Positions 7,090 through 14,374 of a DNA stretch of 64,000 nt are shown here, piece by piece. The notes under the pieces are model-generated. The model worked only from the letters and a program-made list of their open reading frames with translations, was not told the DNA's origin and searched no databases. Origin of the DNA: an uncultured Ruminococcus sp. (GTDB lineage Bacteria; Bacillota; Clostridia; Oscillospirales; Acutalibacteraceae); contig CACYWT010000004.1 in NCBI GenBank assembly GCA_902778175.1, positions 62,001 through 126,000 on the forward strand, read 5' to 3'. Each line of letters starts with the position of its first letter. The stretch's first letter is position 1. Both the position numbers and the translations under genes were made by a program.

Positions 7090-7284
7090 CTAAAGCGTGT
7101 AGTAGTTTTCTCCGATTCTCTTCGCCATTGCTGTGCCGAGCTTGTGAATACGCTCTACGATGGCATCCTTTTCATCTTCGCTGAGATAATCATATTCGGA
7201 ATCTTCGAGCTTGTAGTAAGCACAAGCAAGTCTATCCATAACAATCTCTTTTGCGATAAGATTCAGCTTGCTTTTAGGCATCAT
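7090..7284 (-). CDS. Small hypothetical helical protein
   Basis: A 64-residue protein with AAAGGAGG ahead of ATG 7284. Almost entirely helical (NLIAKEIVMDRLACAYYKLEDS...EDEKDAIVERIHKLGTAMAKRIGE). No family recognised; a two-helix hairpin is likely. Confidence 0.6.
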   Translation of the reverse strand: MMPKSKLNLIAKEIVMDRLACAYYKLEDSEYDYLSEDEKDAIVERIHKLGTAMAKRIGENYYTL

Positions 7285-7288
7285 ATCT

Positions 7289-7708
7289 TTACGCCTCCTT
7301 TCCGCTGTAGGCTTTCGGATTGTAGTCAGCCCATACGCCGGACAGGTTCAGGTATATGTACCATCTGTCTTCATCGACTTGTTCAACTCCCCATCCATAG
7401 CATCCATACAGCTTTCTGAGTGCTTTGTTGTCAGCTCCGTACACCTGCCATCCGTCTATATCTTTGAAGCATCCGTTTACGCAGCTTTCCATCACGGTTT
7501 CCATAAGCCAATCGTACAGCAGCTTGCTGTCTGCAACAGCTCTTGCGAGTCTTCTGATAGCCGTCTTCCATTTCTTGCAGCTCGTCATAAGGTCGATGGA
7601 TATTTTCCATCCGTCATCTATCATCACAGGCTTTTCGGACGGTTCCTGAACGGCTTCGAGCCATTTTGCGTAATCGTCCAAGTTCTTGAAGACCATAAGC
7701 TCTTTCAT
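7289..7708 (-). CDS. Hypothetical tryptophan-rich phage protein
   Basis: A 139-residue protein starting MKELMVFKNLDDYAKWLEAVQEPSEK, with AGGAG ahead of ATG 7708. Rich in Trp and Asp; ends VDEDRWYIYLNLSGVWADYNPKAYSGKEA. Not assigned. It lies five bases upstream of the next gene in operon A. Confidence 0.6.
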   Translation of the reverse strand: MKELMVFKNLDDYAKWLEAVQEPSEKPVMIDDGWKISIDLMTSCKKWKTAIRRLARAVADSKLLYDWLMETVMESCVNGCFKDIDGWQVYGADNKALRKLYGCYGWGVEQVDEDRWYIYLNLSGVWADYNPKAYSGKEA

Positions 7709-7720
7709 TGCTGTCTCCTC

Positions 7721-7954
7721 CTATCTTTCCAAATAGTGCAGGTAGTTCATATCATCCCACCTTGCACCATATACAGCTTCGTAGCTGTCAAAATCATCAT
7801 ACTCAATTTCTGCGTATGTATCAGGAAGACCGTATTCTGCATCATCGTCGCAGAAGACATCAGCGTTTTCTAACATTGCGTCGTAGGCTTCCTCGCTTAC
7901 AGTTCCTTCGTTAAACGCCTTAAAAGCTCTTCTTAAATATTCCTGTCTTTTCAT
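7721..7954 (-). CDS. Small very acidic protein
   Basis: A 77-residue protein with AGGAG ahead of ATG 7954. It starts basic (MKRQEYLRRAFKAFNEG) and then becomes strongly acidic (DVFCDDDAEYGLPDTYAEIEYDDFDSYEAVYG). Charge distribution of this kind is seen in DNA-mimic inhibitors, but there is no homology evidence. Confidence 0.6.
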   Translation of the reverse strand: MKRQEYLRRAFKAFNEGTVSEEAYDAMLENADVFCDDDAEYGLPDTYAEIEYDDFDSYEAVYGARWDDMNYLHYLER

Positions 7955-8016
7955 CGTGATTCTCCTTTCTGCCGCCCGATGAAGGGCGGCTATCGGTTAT
8001 GTACTTTTTTCGTTAA

Positions 8017-8199
8017 TCAGAAGATGCACTCGTAGATGCCTTTGATTACGAAACCCTGCTTTTCAAGTTCCTCCTTTTTTGCCTCGACTTTTTCTTTGCT
8101 TGTGGACTCGTAGATGTCGGTAAACTTTACACCTTTCTTTGAAACCTTTCCGGTTTCCCACTCTACCATCCATCCACTTTTTGTCGGAAGATTAAGCAT
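8017..8199 (-). CDS. Small hypothetical protein
   Basis: A 60-residue protein with GAGGTGAG ahead of ATG 8199; its start abuts the upstream gene's stop. Sequence pattern GWMVEWETGKVSKKGVKFTDIYESTSKEKVEAKKEELEKQGFVIKGIYECIF reads as a small alpha/beta fold: two strands, helix, strand. No family recognised. Confidence 0.6.
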   Translation of the reverse strand: MLNLPTKSGWMVEWETGKVSKKGVKFTDIYESTSKEKVEAKKEELEKQGFVIKGIYECIF

Positions 8200-8643
8200 T
8201 CAACTCACCTCCTCGTCTATCAGGTCAAACAGCCTTGCCTTCAGTCGGATGATCTGTTCTTCTGCCGCTTTCAGCTTCGATTCTGTTTCTCTGACAATTT
8301 TCTGAAGCTCGATCGTTTCAGCTTCGGTGTTGTGTGCAAGCTGTCTTGCCATTTCCAACTGGCGTTTGAGCTGCTCGTTCTCAACTACAGCCTTTTCTGC
8401 CTCTGAGCGAGCTCTTTCGGTTTCAGCACCCTCGTAATCGGCGGCTCTTCTGAATTCTTCTGCTTTCTTCTCTGCACTTTCAGCTCTCTGCTTCATTGAG
8501 CATCCGAAGTCGTTGTCGATGTTCTGTTCGGCTATCTCGAAGCATCCTTCAAACGCTGTTCCGATGTAGCTGTTTTCTCCAAGACCTTCAACGATTTTTC
8601 TGATCTGTTCGAGTGCCTTGCGTTCCTGCTCTTTCGTTGTCAT
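8200..8643 (-). CDS. Coiled-coil phage protein
   Basis: A 147-residue protein with GAGGAGG ahead of ATG 8643. Residues about 45-140 are a long Glu/Arg/Ala-rich coiled coil, preceded by a small N-terminal segment with EGLGENSYIGTAFEGCFEIAEQNIDNDFG. This organisation is common in Clostridia phages as a hypothetical protein. Likely an oligomeric scaffold or partner of other operon A products. Confidence 0.65.
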   Translation of the reverse strand: MTTKEQERKALEQIRKIVEGLGENSYIGTAFEGCFEIAEQNIDNDFGCSMKQRAESAEKKAEEFRRAADYEGAETERARSEAEKAVVENEQLKRQLEMARQLAHNTEAETIELQKIVRETESKLKAAEEQIIRLKARLFDLIDEEVS

Positions 8644-8734
8644 AACGATTACCTCCTCGTTTTTATTTCAGCTCCTCTTTCGGGGATGTGGCAGCGGCTT
8701 TTGTTTTAAGTCCTACCGCCAGTGGACTTTGCTT

Positions 8735-9010
8735 TCACCTGTTATCGTCTCCGTCTATTTCGTAGCAGGTGATTACTGCGTGGTTTGCAAGAACAAACAT
8801 TATGTTCGAGATCGTCTGGTTTTCGCTGTGCCTGTAGATGTCATCGGCTATGAAGTAGATGTTTTCGGTGCTCGGGTAAAGTCTTCCAACCCAATCAAGC
8901 ATGTGTTCGTAGTCTTCGTTATCTCCTGCTGTGTAGAGGTTGTTTTCGATGCAAACCTTCCTTACGCTATCTGCTGACCATCTTTTGAACTCTTCGATTT
9001 TTGGTAACAT
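8735..9010 (-). CDS. Hypothetical phage protein, second gene of operon A
   Basis: A 91-residue protein from ATG 9010 (AAAAGG nine bases upstream; ATG 9019 is an alternative). Mostly helical with NIMFVLANHAVITCYEIDGDDNR at the C-terminus. It is immediately downstream of an operator palindrome (9031-9044), matching the arrangement in operon B. About 90 bases without a gene separate it from the next gene. Confidence 0.6.
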   Translation of the reverse strand: MLPKIEEFKRWSADSVRKVCIENNLYTAGDNEDYEHMLDWVGRLYPSTENIYFIADDIYRHSENQTISNIMFVLANHAVITCYEIDGDDNR

Positions 9011-9030
9011 ATTGACCATCCTTTTTTTAC

Positions 9031-9044
9031 TTACCGTTTGGTAA
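9031..9044. promoter_or_regulatory. Repressor operator copy inside operon A
   Basis: TTACCGTTTGGTAA, identical to 1565-1578. It sits between the first gene's stop (9062) and the second gene's ribosome site. Confidence 0.7.
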
Positions 9045-9061
9045 TTGTGAGGTAAATTTTT

Positions 9062-9280
9062 TTACCTTACTTCATCGTATCTTTTTCCTAATGACTGTGC
9101 AACCGTCCTGATGTTCATGTTGTCGATGTTCTCGGCTTCTCCGATCTCACCCTCGTGTTTGAAGAATACAACTGTGTTGCTCTTCTTTATCCACATGATT
9201 GTGCTACAGGATTCGATCATCTTTCTGACTTCCATTGTGTTTGCCATCAGGTTTCTGTACAACTTGTGTATCTCTGTCAT
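9062..9280 (-). CDS. Small hypothetical protein, first gene of operon A
   Basis: A 72-residue protein with CGGAGG ahead of ATG 9280. It contains SCSTIMWIKKSNTVVFFKHEGEIG, likely a beta hairpin, and a C-terminal helix. Operators lie on both sides of the gene. No family recognised. Confidence 0.6.
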   Translation of the reverse strand: MTEIHKLYRNLMANTMEVRKMIESCSTIMWIKKSNTVVFFKHEGEIGEAENIDNMNIRTVAQSLGKRYDEVR

Positions 9281-9299
9281 TTTCGTTTCCTCCGTTTCC

Positions 9300-9313
9300 T
9301 TACCATTTGGTAA
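9300..9313. promoter_or_regulatory. Repressor operator at the operon A leader
   Basis: TTACCATTTGGTAA, downstream of the promoter and adjoining the ribosome site of the first gene. Its spacing to the promoter operator (35 bases start to start) is close to that in operon B (33 bases). Confidence 0.7.
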
Positions 9314-9331
9314 GTTGTTTTTGATGATTTA

Positions 9332-9360
9332 ATCTTACCACATGGTAATTCGTTTTGCAA
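9332..9360 (-). promoter_or_regulatory. Repressor-controlled promoter of operon A
   Basis: Minus strand TTGCAA (9360-9355), 17-base spacer, TAAGAT (9337-9332). The palindrome TTACCACATGGTAA (9335-9348) overlaps -10 and spacer. It should drive the gene string from 9280 leftward, off in the lysogen if the repressor binds here. Confidence 0.7.
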
Positions 9361-9409
9361 GCGTTTTTGACAAGTTTTTTGAAAAATTTTTTGGAATTTC
9401 TATTTTTGT
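9347..9409. repeat. Duplicated promoter-upstream segment, copy 2
   Basis: Nearly identical to 1610-1672 over about 60 bases, covering the -35 and the region upstream of the operon A promoter. Confidence 0.75.
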
Positions 9410-9717
9410 TTATATATCTATATATACTATATAATATTCTTTTATTTTCTTTTATATAGCCTGAGATTTTTTTTGGAAAATCCGCAACCTGTCGTGCGGA
9501 CAAAATGCGTGACATTTTACGGACTGTTGCTGCTTAAAATCGCTTATTTTGCTCTGAAAATCGGCTTTGTGCAGTTTGTATATCGTTTAAACGCTTGGAA
9601 ATTCGTTGTATTGCGTTTTTGGGTGGGGGTATGTAAGTATATTAAAGTTTCTTAAAAGCTTCTGGGGGCTCTATTTGTCAAATGTTATATCGTTTGTTTG
9701 TGCAATATACATAAACG
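9410..9717. other. Non-coding AT-rich gap between operon A promoter and lysis genes
   Basis: About 300 bases with no convincing gene. It holds an A/T-rich run, a 35-base segment (9434-9468, ending in ATAGCCTGAGATT) that recurs at 23684-23713, and a hairpin (TCCGCA...TGCGGA, near 9480-9499) followed by a GCGTGACA motif that also recurs in the 23.7-24.1 kb gap. Confidence 0.5.
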
Positions 9718-9762
9718 AAAAACCCCCGAACCACAAGATGAAATCCTGTGATCCGAGGGATT
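9718..9762 (-). terminator. Terminator of the late/lysis operon
   Basis: On the minus strand a long stem (CCCTCGGATCACAGGA / TCTTGTGGTTCGGGGG) followed by TTTTTCG, just after the endolysin stop. It marks the 3' end of the late transcript. Confidence 0.85.
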
Positions 9763-9775
9763 GATTTTCTCGATA

Positions 9776-11350
9776 TTACTTCATAAGCTGATTGACTTTG
9801 CTCTGAACCTCAGAGTAATTGTAACCTGCATCTGTAAGTTTTTTTCTTCTTTCATCGCCGTTGCCCCATTTGCCCTGTATCACTTCACGAGCGATGGTGT
9901 CAACGGATTTTCTGCCGGACATAAGAGCGTTAACGAGAAGCTGCACAGCGTTATAGTCATATCCTGCCGAGGTCAGCTTTTTCTTTCTCTCGTCACCTGA
10001 ACCCCATTTACCTGCTATGACCTCACGAGCTATCTCTTCTGTGGATTTGAGCTGTTTCTTTGATCCGAGAAGTTTTTCATTTACTTTGTTCTGCACAGCA
10101 GTATAATCATAACCTGCATTTTTCAGTCTGCTCTTACGGTCGTCGCCAGAACCCCACTTGCCTGCGATAACTTCGTTTGCGAGTTCATCAACGGTCTTGC
10201 TGTTCTTCTTGGTCGATGTCGAGGTGGATGTAGTAGAACTTTTCCAATTCGGACGGAAGAAAGCGTAAACGCTACTGTCATTCAGGTATCTTGTCTTACG
10301 CTTAAATGTAGAGGTTTCAGCCCAGTTATCTCCGCTACCTTCTACATTTCCTTCAAGGGTGATTATAGTGTTTCCGTCAACCTTTTCTACGATACCTACA
10401 TGGCTCGCAGAGTAATCGTCAATCGGAGACAAGCTACTGTACCTGAACATAATCAGGTCGCCTGCCTGTGGAGCTTTGCTGCCTTTGACGAAGAAGGTGC
10501 CATACTTTCCATCGCCGTATCTTGCTTCGTCAGAAGCAAAGGAATGTACTCCATCTGTGTACTTGCCAATGAAACCGCAATCTTTCATTATTGCAGAAAC
10601 GGCAAACGCACACCAATCTAAGATAGTATCAAGACCGAGCTTTGTCTTGCATACATAATAGCCGTTCTTTCCGATGTACTCAGCAGCTTTTTTGAGGAAC
10701 TTATCTCTGTCAGCAAGAACATTCACGGGAACTGTTGACGATTTATTGGCAGATGTACTCTTGCTCTGAATATCAGCATAGCAATAATCGAGGTCGATTT
10801 CTCCTGCGATGCCGCTAATGCTTCCTGCTCTGCCGACATTGTACTGCCATATCATACAGTCGCAATACGGCTTTGAGCTTTGCCATTGAGCAAGCCAAAG
10901 ATTTACTTTGCTGATGATCTCTCCTTTGTACAGATAGTTTTCAAGCCAATTCGGATTGGTATAGATACCGGATTTGTAGCCTGCCTTTTCAATCGTTTCG
11001 ATGAATGCTTTGGCAACATCGGTGCAAGCTCTCTTTCCGGCAGCAGCACACGACGCTTCTTCCATATCAATAAAAATAGGAAGTTCAAAGCTCTTGCCTT
11101 TGATACATTCGAGGCAGTATTCAGCTTCTTTGACAGCTTGCTCCTTCGTTTTTGCGTAGGAGTAATGGTATGCTCCGACAGGAATACCGAGCTTTTTGAA
11201 GCCTGCGTAGTTTCTTTCAAAGTAGTTATCTTTCTGATTTGCTTCCCATCCAAAAGACGAACGGACGATTGCAAACTGAACCTGATTTTTGTCTATCTTG
11301 GAGAAATCAATATTTCCCTGACAATATGATACATCAATCCCTTTTTTCAT
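9776..11350 (-). CDS. Endolysin: GH25 muramidase + CHAP + three CW_7 repeats
   Basis: A 524-residue modular peptidoglycan hydrolase for host lysis. Residues 1-190 are a glycoside hydrolase 25 domain (start KGIDVSYCQG, catalytic DME at 95-97). Residues about 225-355 are a CHAP/NlpC-type amidase or endopeptidase, with the Cys in DWCAFAVS, the His in SHVGIVE and a downstream TLEGN. Residues about 390-523 are three CW_7 (Cpl-7) wall-binding repeats, each with the EVIxGKWGxGDxRxxxLxxAGYDY core. Two catalytic domains would cut glycan and peptide. There is no signal peptide, so export relies on the holin one base upstream. ATG 11350 follows AAGGAG. Confidence 0.92.
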   Translation of the reverse strand: MKKGIDVSYCQGNIDFSKIDKNQVQFAIVRSSFGWEANQKDNYFERNYAGFKKLGIPVGAYHYSYAKTKEQAVKEAEYCLECIKGKSFELPIFIDMEEASCAAAGKRACTDVAKAFIETIEKAGYKSGIYTNPNWLENYLYKGEIISKVNLWLAQWQSSKPYCDCMIWQYNVGRAGSISGIAGEIDLDYCYADIQSKSTSANKSSTVPVNVLADRDKFLKKAAEYIGKNGYYVCKTKLGLDTILDWCAFAVSAIMKDCGFIGKYTDGVHSFASDEARYGDGKYGTFFVKGSKAPQAGDLIMFRYSSLSPIDDYSASHVGIVEKVDGNTIITLEGNVEGSGDNWAETSTFKRKTRYLNDSSVYAFFRPNWKSSTTSTSTSTKKNSKTVDELANEVIAGKWGSGDDRKSRLKNAGYDYTAVQNKVNEKLLGSKKQLKSTEEIAREVIAGKWGSGDERKKKLTSAGYDYNAVQLLVNALMSGRKSVDTIAREVIQGKWGNGDERRKKLTDAGYNYSEVQSKVNQLMK

Positions 11351-11556
11351 TATCTGTCATCTCCTTCCTTAACTTCCGGCAGACCTGCAAGGCTTGTAAG
11401 GATACTGCAAACTGCCGCTACAGCTGCGACAGACAGCATATTGATCCAATCGACTTCATTTGCGGCTACACCTATCGAAATAGTTGCTACTGCCGTCTGT
11501 GCAAAGGTCTTCAACGCCCTTATTCCTGCCGCTTTGAGCCATTCCTTGTTAATCAT
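11350..11556 (-). CDS. Holin (r1t-like)
   Basis: A 68-residue membrane protein from ATG 11556 (AAGGAG eight bases upstream). The N-terminal INKEWLKAAGIRALKTFAQTAVATI and the second hydrophobic segment VDWINMLSVAAVAAVCSILTSLAGLPEV match the r1t-type phage holin family: two membrane segments and a charged C-terminus. It forms the pore that releases the endolysin, whose ATG overlaps its stop. Confidence 0.85.
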   Translation of the reverse strand: MINKEWLKAAGIRALKTFAQTAVATISIGVAANEVDWINMLSVAAVAAVCSILTSLAGLPEVKEGDDR

Positions 11557-11875
11557 TTTTGCCACTCCTTTCGAGTTTCTCTATCCTGCTTTCGTGTCCG
11601 TCAATCCTATGATGGGACTGCTTCGCAGACTCTTCTACAGCTGTGAGCCTTGACACAACTTCTATGTGCTGCTCGTCCTGTTTTTCCTGCTTACGCTTGA
11701 TGTCATCAACACCGGATTTGATGTAGCCTATTTCGGTAAGCATTATGCCGTCCTTTTTGCCCTCGGTGGTATTGTCACTCTTGTCGTTCCTTTTGAATGC
11801 AAGGTAGCCAAAAATGATAGCACAGACCGTTCCGAATACACCGAGGACGGTAGCTATCATATCAATATCGTTCAT
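11549..11875 (-). CDS. XhlA-like membrane-anchored coiled-coil protein
   Basis: A 108-residue protein. Residues 3-27 form a membrane segment (IDMIATVLGVFGTVCAIIFGYLAF), followed by a long charged coiled coil (IGYIKSGVDDIKRKQEKQDEQHIEVVSRLTAVEESAKQSHHRIDGHESRIEKLE). The layout resembles the PBSX XhlA haemolysin-like partner of holins, though with the membrane segment at the N- rather than C-terminus. Gene order before holin and endolysin supports a lysis-accessory role. Confidence 0.65.
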   Translation of the reverse strand: MNDIDMIATVLGVFGTVCAIIFGYLAFKRNDKSDNTTEGKKDGIMLTEIGYIKSGVDDIKRKQEKQDEQHIEVVSRLTAVEESAKQSHHRIDGHESRIEKLERSGKND

Positions 11876-12077
11876 CGTCATCACTCCCTATAAGTGGTCT
11901 GTTTGCGTACTCAATAAGATCAAGCTCGCTGTCTGCCTTTTGACATAGCAGACGGAGATCCCCTCGGACTTCATCTGCTATTTTTGCCTGTTCAATAATC
12001 ATCGTTTGCTTGCGGATAATATCAGCCTGTAACTGAGTCACACTGCAAAGACGATCTATTATTTCAAGCATTGTCAT
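11862..12077 (-). CDS. Small hypothetical late protein
   Basis: A 71-residue helical protein (MLEIIDRLCSVTQLQADIIRKQTMIIEQAKIADEVRGDL...). Such short helical proteins with CSVTQLQADIIRKQ sit between tail and lysis genes in several Clostridia prophages; function unknown. ATG 12077 overlaps the XkdX-like gene's end. Confidence 0.6.
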   Translation of the reverse strand: MTMLEIIDRLCSVTQLQADIIRKQTMIIEQAKIADEVRGDLRLLCQKADSELDLIEYANRPLIGSDDDERY

Positions 12078-12207
12078 ATGGTTCGCCTACAATGGTTTCG
12101 TACTCTTCAGGAGTAATCCACTCGTATTCTACAGCTTTGTGAACACGGCTTTTCCCCCAAATATGATTATCATACAGCCTCTTTACATACTCATAACGCT
12201 TGCTCAT
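12064..12207 (-). CDS. xkdX: XkdX-family protein (47 aa)
   Basis: A 47-residue protein, MSKRYEYVKRLYDNHIWGKSRV...EWITPEEYETIVGEPY. The YVKxxYD..IW...RV..AV...WIT.EEYE.I.G..Y pattern is that of XkdX from the defective phage PBSX, a short protein found between tail-fibre and lysis genes in many Firmicutes phages; its function is not known. ATG overlaps the reverse transcriptase stop by four bases; GGAGGTGATGCAG provides the ribosome site. Confidence 0.85.
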   Translation of the reverse strand: MSKRYEYVKRLYDNHIWGKSRVHKAVEYEWITPEEYETIVGEPYDNA

Positions 12208-12416
12208 TCTGCATCACCTCCACTTACATCAAACGGAGCATCGTCTTCAGGAAGATCATCCTGTTCGAGATCAACGCCGAGGCACATTGCCATAAAAGCA
12301 TTGTCACCGTTTATCATTTCGATCCGCTGCCTCATTTCTGTATTTTCAGCCTTCAACCTTTCGTTTTCAGCTTCAAGTTCACGCAGTCTGCGGTTTTTGT
12401 TGATATGCTCTGTCAT
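12204..12416 (-). CDS. Possible internally started coiled-coil protein (70 aa)
   Basis: Inside the 3' end of the reverse transcriptase frame, ATG 12416 is preceded by AAGGAGG at the ideal distance of eight bases. The product would be an acidic leucine-rich coiled coil (RLRELEAENERLKAENTEMRQRIEM) with an Asp-rich tail. Either a formerly separate phage gene has become fused to the reverse transcriptase, or both the fusion and the short form are made. It overlaps the XkdX-like start. Confidence 0.5.
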   Translation of the reverse strand: MTEHINKNRRLRELEAENERLKAENTEMRQRIEMINGDNAFMAMCLGVDLEQDDLPEDDAPFDVSGGDAE

Positions 12417-13532
12417 TGCATTTTTCCTCCTTGACTTTCTTTTGCACTTGTAGATTGGTTTTGTTCCGAACAGGCTTGCAAAGAATGAATCCATTTTCTT
12501 TATCTGCTTTGTGCAGTCGCAGATAAGCATCGTAGAGATAAAACATTCATACTTGTTCATTATGGTATCCATATCAGTCAGACCTGCATCGAGATCACGC
12601 TTTTGTTTTCGGAGAACTCTTCGCTCTTTCTCGAACTTCTGACGCATAGGTATCACAAGAACCTTTCCTGTCTTTGTGAGGATAAACTTCTTTTTCAGGA
12701 AGTAAAAGCCTTTACTCAGCTTATTGTTGCCACCTTTATCGGTGCAGATAAGACCTCTTTCGGCAAGATATGATTTGACGGTTTCTTCAGCTCTACGAAC
12801 TGCGTCTTTATCACGAGCTATGATAACAATATCGTCCATAGTCCTGTGAACAGTAAAAAGGTCCTTGTCGCCAGTGAGCTTATGGTCGAGATCATCGAGT
12901 ATAGCAAGCTGAATAAGCTGTGATACCGGAGAGCCGAGACCTGTACCTCTTTTACCGAATGGATCAGCAGCTATGGTGTCAGGGTCTCTGCTGTCAATAA
13001 AACTATTGAAAACATCAACGAGAAAGGGAACTATCTTTTCGTCTTTGCAATATCTTTCAATGACATCTATTGCGACGCTGTTTGGCGTTGATGGGAAATA
13101 GCTTTTGATGTCAAGATGCTTTGCAATACCATTGTTATCGCCGTATTTTCGGCAATATTTTTCAAGTGCTGCCGTCATACGCAGTATCGCAAACTCTGTT
13201 CCTTTTTCTTTCTGACAAGCTCCGCTGTCGTATATAAGCGATGTTGTCATATCATCGTAAACTCCGTTGTAGCACATATCATTCTGCCATACACGATCAC
13301 AGTACAAAGGCGGCAAGATAAGTCTTTCTTTCGGTTCGTATATCTTGAAGGGTACACCGTGACCTGTCCTGTGCCTGCCGGAAGTGATAGAATATTTCAG
13401 CTTTTCACACCGTTCAAGTCGTTCTATCTTCCAAAGCATTACTGCTTGTTTATGACCTACACCTTTTGCTGTTCGTTTTGACGCTTTACATAACTCATTC
13501 AGACTGATTGCTTTGTCAAATTGTTCACCCAT
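12204..13532 (-). CDS. DGR reverse transcriptase with C-terminal coiled-coil extension
   Basis: A 442-residue protein from ATG 13532. It is the DGR reverse transcriptase that copies the TR RNA with adenine errors. Visible motifs: HLDIKSYFPS (about 139-148, first catalytic Asp), GLGSPVSQ (about 198-205), which is the DGR-specific G-x-x-x-S-Q form instead of the QG-x-x-x-SP of retroviruses and group II introns, and TMDDIVII (about 231-238, catalytic YxDD equivalent). A thumb region rich in Lys/Arg follows. Residues 373-442 are an acidic coiled coil that looks like a separate small gene joined in frame (see 12204-12416). Upstream residues in the open frame overlap the TR spacer RNA and are unlikely to be translated. 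Confidence 0.93.
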   Translation of the reverse strand: MGEQFDKAISLNELCKASKRTAKGVGHKQAVMLWKIERLERCEKLKYSITSGRHRTGHGVPFKIYEPKERLILPPLYCDRVWQNDMCYNGVYDDMTTSLIYDSGACQKEKGTEFAILRMTAALEKYCRKYGDNNGIAKHLDIKSYFPSTPNSVAIDVIERYCKDEKIVPFLVDVFNSFIDSRDPDTIAADPFGKRGTGLGSPVSQLIQLAILDDLDHKLTGDKDLFTVHRTMDDIVIIARDKDAVRRAEETVKSYLAERGLICTDKGGNNKLSKGFYFLKKKFILTKTGKVLVIPMRQKFEKERRVLRKQKRDLDAGLTDMDTIMNKYECFISTMLICDCTKQIKKMDSFFASLFGTKPIYKCKRKSRRKNAMTEHINKNRRLRELEAENERLKAENTEMRQRIEMINGDNAFMAMCLGVDLEQDDLPEDDAPFDVSGGDAE

Positions 13533-13730
13533 AATTACCGTAAAACAACGCTCCAAAAAGGAACACCGCCGCCGTTTATAGCAGAGACCTGAGTTTTTCT
13601 CAGCCTGCATCGTAGGTTACAAGGATTTTAGCACCATCACGGCTTCTTTTCGCCTTTTGGGACAGGAAGAAGGCTCCCTGCGTGAGTTGTACTGCTTTCG
13701 GCTTTCGCTTACTCGATCTCGCATACACAC

Positions 13731-13853
13731 GGTCGCAGACGACACCGTTCGTGTTGTTGGCGTTGTTGTTGTTCAACTCACCTGATGTATTCACGTTACG
13801 CACATTGTTCGCATTGGAAGGGTTGGCAGAACGCAGCCACCAGTTCCGAGCTG
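13731..13853 (-). repeat. DGR template repeat (TR)
   Basis: 123 bases aligned without gaps to the VR at 14407-14529. Twenty positions differ and in every one the TR base is adenine on the minus (RNA-sense) strand. Thirteen of the altered codons encode residues that vary and most are AAC or AAT, the codon type used by DGR templates for maximal diversification. It lies between avd and the reverse transcriptase; about 200 bases of spacer follow to the RT start, as needed for the structured DGR RNA. Confidence 0.97.
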
Positions 13854-13865
13854 AATAGCCTCTCC

Positions 13866-14312
13866 CTATTGATTTTTGTAAATCTTATCATGCATCCTTA
13901 TCCATCCATAAAGAGTATCGTAGAAAACATTGTAAAGCCTCGCCCAATTTTCAAAGTGATCTGCTGATAATTGCAGTCTTCTTTGCTGATCGTTTATTGA
14001 ACGAGCTATTGTTTTCGCAACGGCTCTCGATTTATAAACAGCTTTAACTCTCTCTTTGAAAAGCTCAGGAATATCCATTGGCAAATCATTTGCATAGGTT
14101 ATGAGATCGAGTAACTGATCGCATTTTTCAAGTATGCGTGTGCCGTATTCCCATCTGCTTCTCTTTGGCATTAGCTCTCTTTTTGTCTTCTTGCAGTTTT
14201 CGCCAATAACGGTGATAGTCTTTGTTTGCAGACGATAAACTTCATCAGTCATTTGTTGAGCTTGGATAAGGACTTTCAATCCCTCTTTGTATTCGTTGTT
14301 TTTCCTTGCCAT
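13866..14312 (-). CDS. avd: Avd, DGR accessory variability determinant
   Basis: A 148-residue helical basic protein (MARKNNEYKEGLKVLIQAQQMTDEVYRLQTKTITV...). It has the size, position and helical composition of Avd, which forms a pentameric four-helix-bundle barrel, binds the reverse transcriptase and TR RNA and is required for mutagenic cDNA synthesis. Characteristic are the N-terminal helix rich in Gln/Leu and the late RSINDQQRRLQLSADHFENWARLYN stretch. GGAGG precedes ATG 14312. It starts just after the hairpin that follows the variable gene. Confidence 0.85.
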   Translation of the reverse strand: MARKNNEYKEGLKVLIQAQQMTDEVYRLQTKTITVIGENCKKTKRELMPKRSRWEYGTRILEKCDQLLDLITYANDLPMDIPELFKERVKAVYKSRAVAKTIARSINDQQRRLQLSADHFENWARLYNVFYDTLYGWIRMHDKIYKNQ

Positions 14313-14324
14313 AGTATTATCCTC

Positions 14325-14356
14325 CCACAGATGCGGCAGATTGCCGCCATCTGTGG
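14325..14356 (-). promoter_or_regulatory. Strong hairpin/cruciform downstream of VR
   Basis: Inverted repeat CCACAGATG / CATCTGTGG with a further CGGCA / TGCCG inner stem and a three-base loop (one bulged base). No U-tract follows, so it is not a simple terminator. In the Bordetella phage DGR a hairpin just after the VR is needed for efficient homing; this one begins about 50 bases after the VR and could play that part. It also directly precedes the avd ribosome site. Confidence 0.65.
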
Positions 14357-14374
14357 TATTGTTGATTTTCGTTA

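Noticed and set aside
13533-13610. N-terminal extension of the reverse transcriptase
   Set aside because: The 26 residues before ATG 13532 have no family similarity and overlap the RNA spacer after TR.
13600-13803. An open frame (67 codons) across the DGR template repeat
   Set aside because: It is the TR read in the VR frame plus spacer; TR is an RNA template, no ribosome site is present, and the sequence (NNNNANNTNG) is typical template code.
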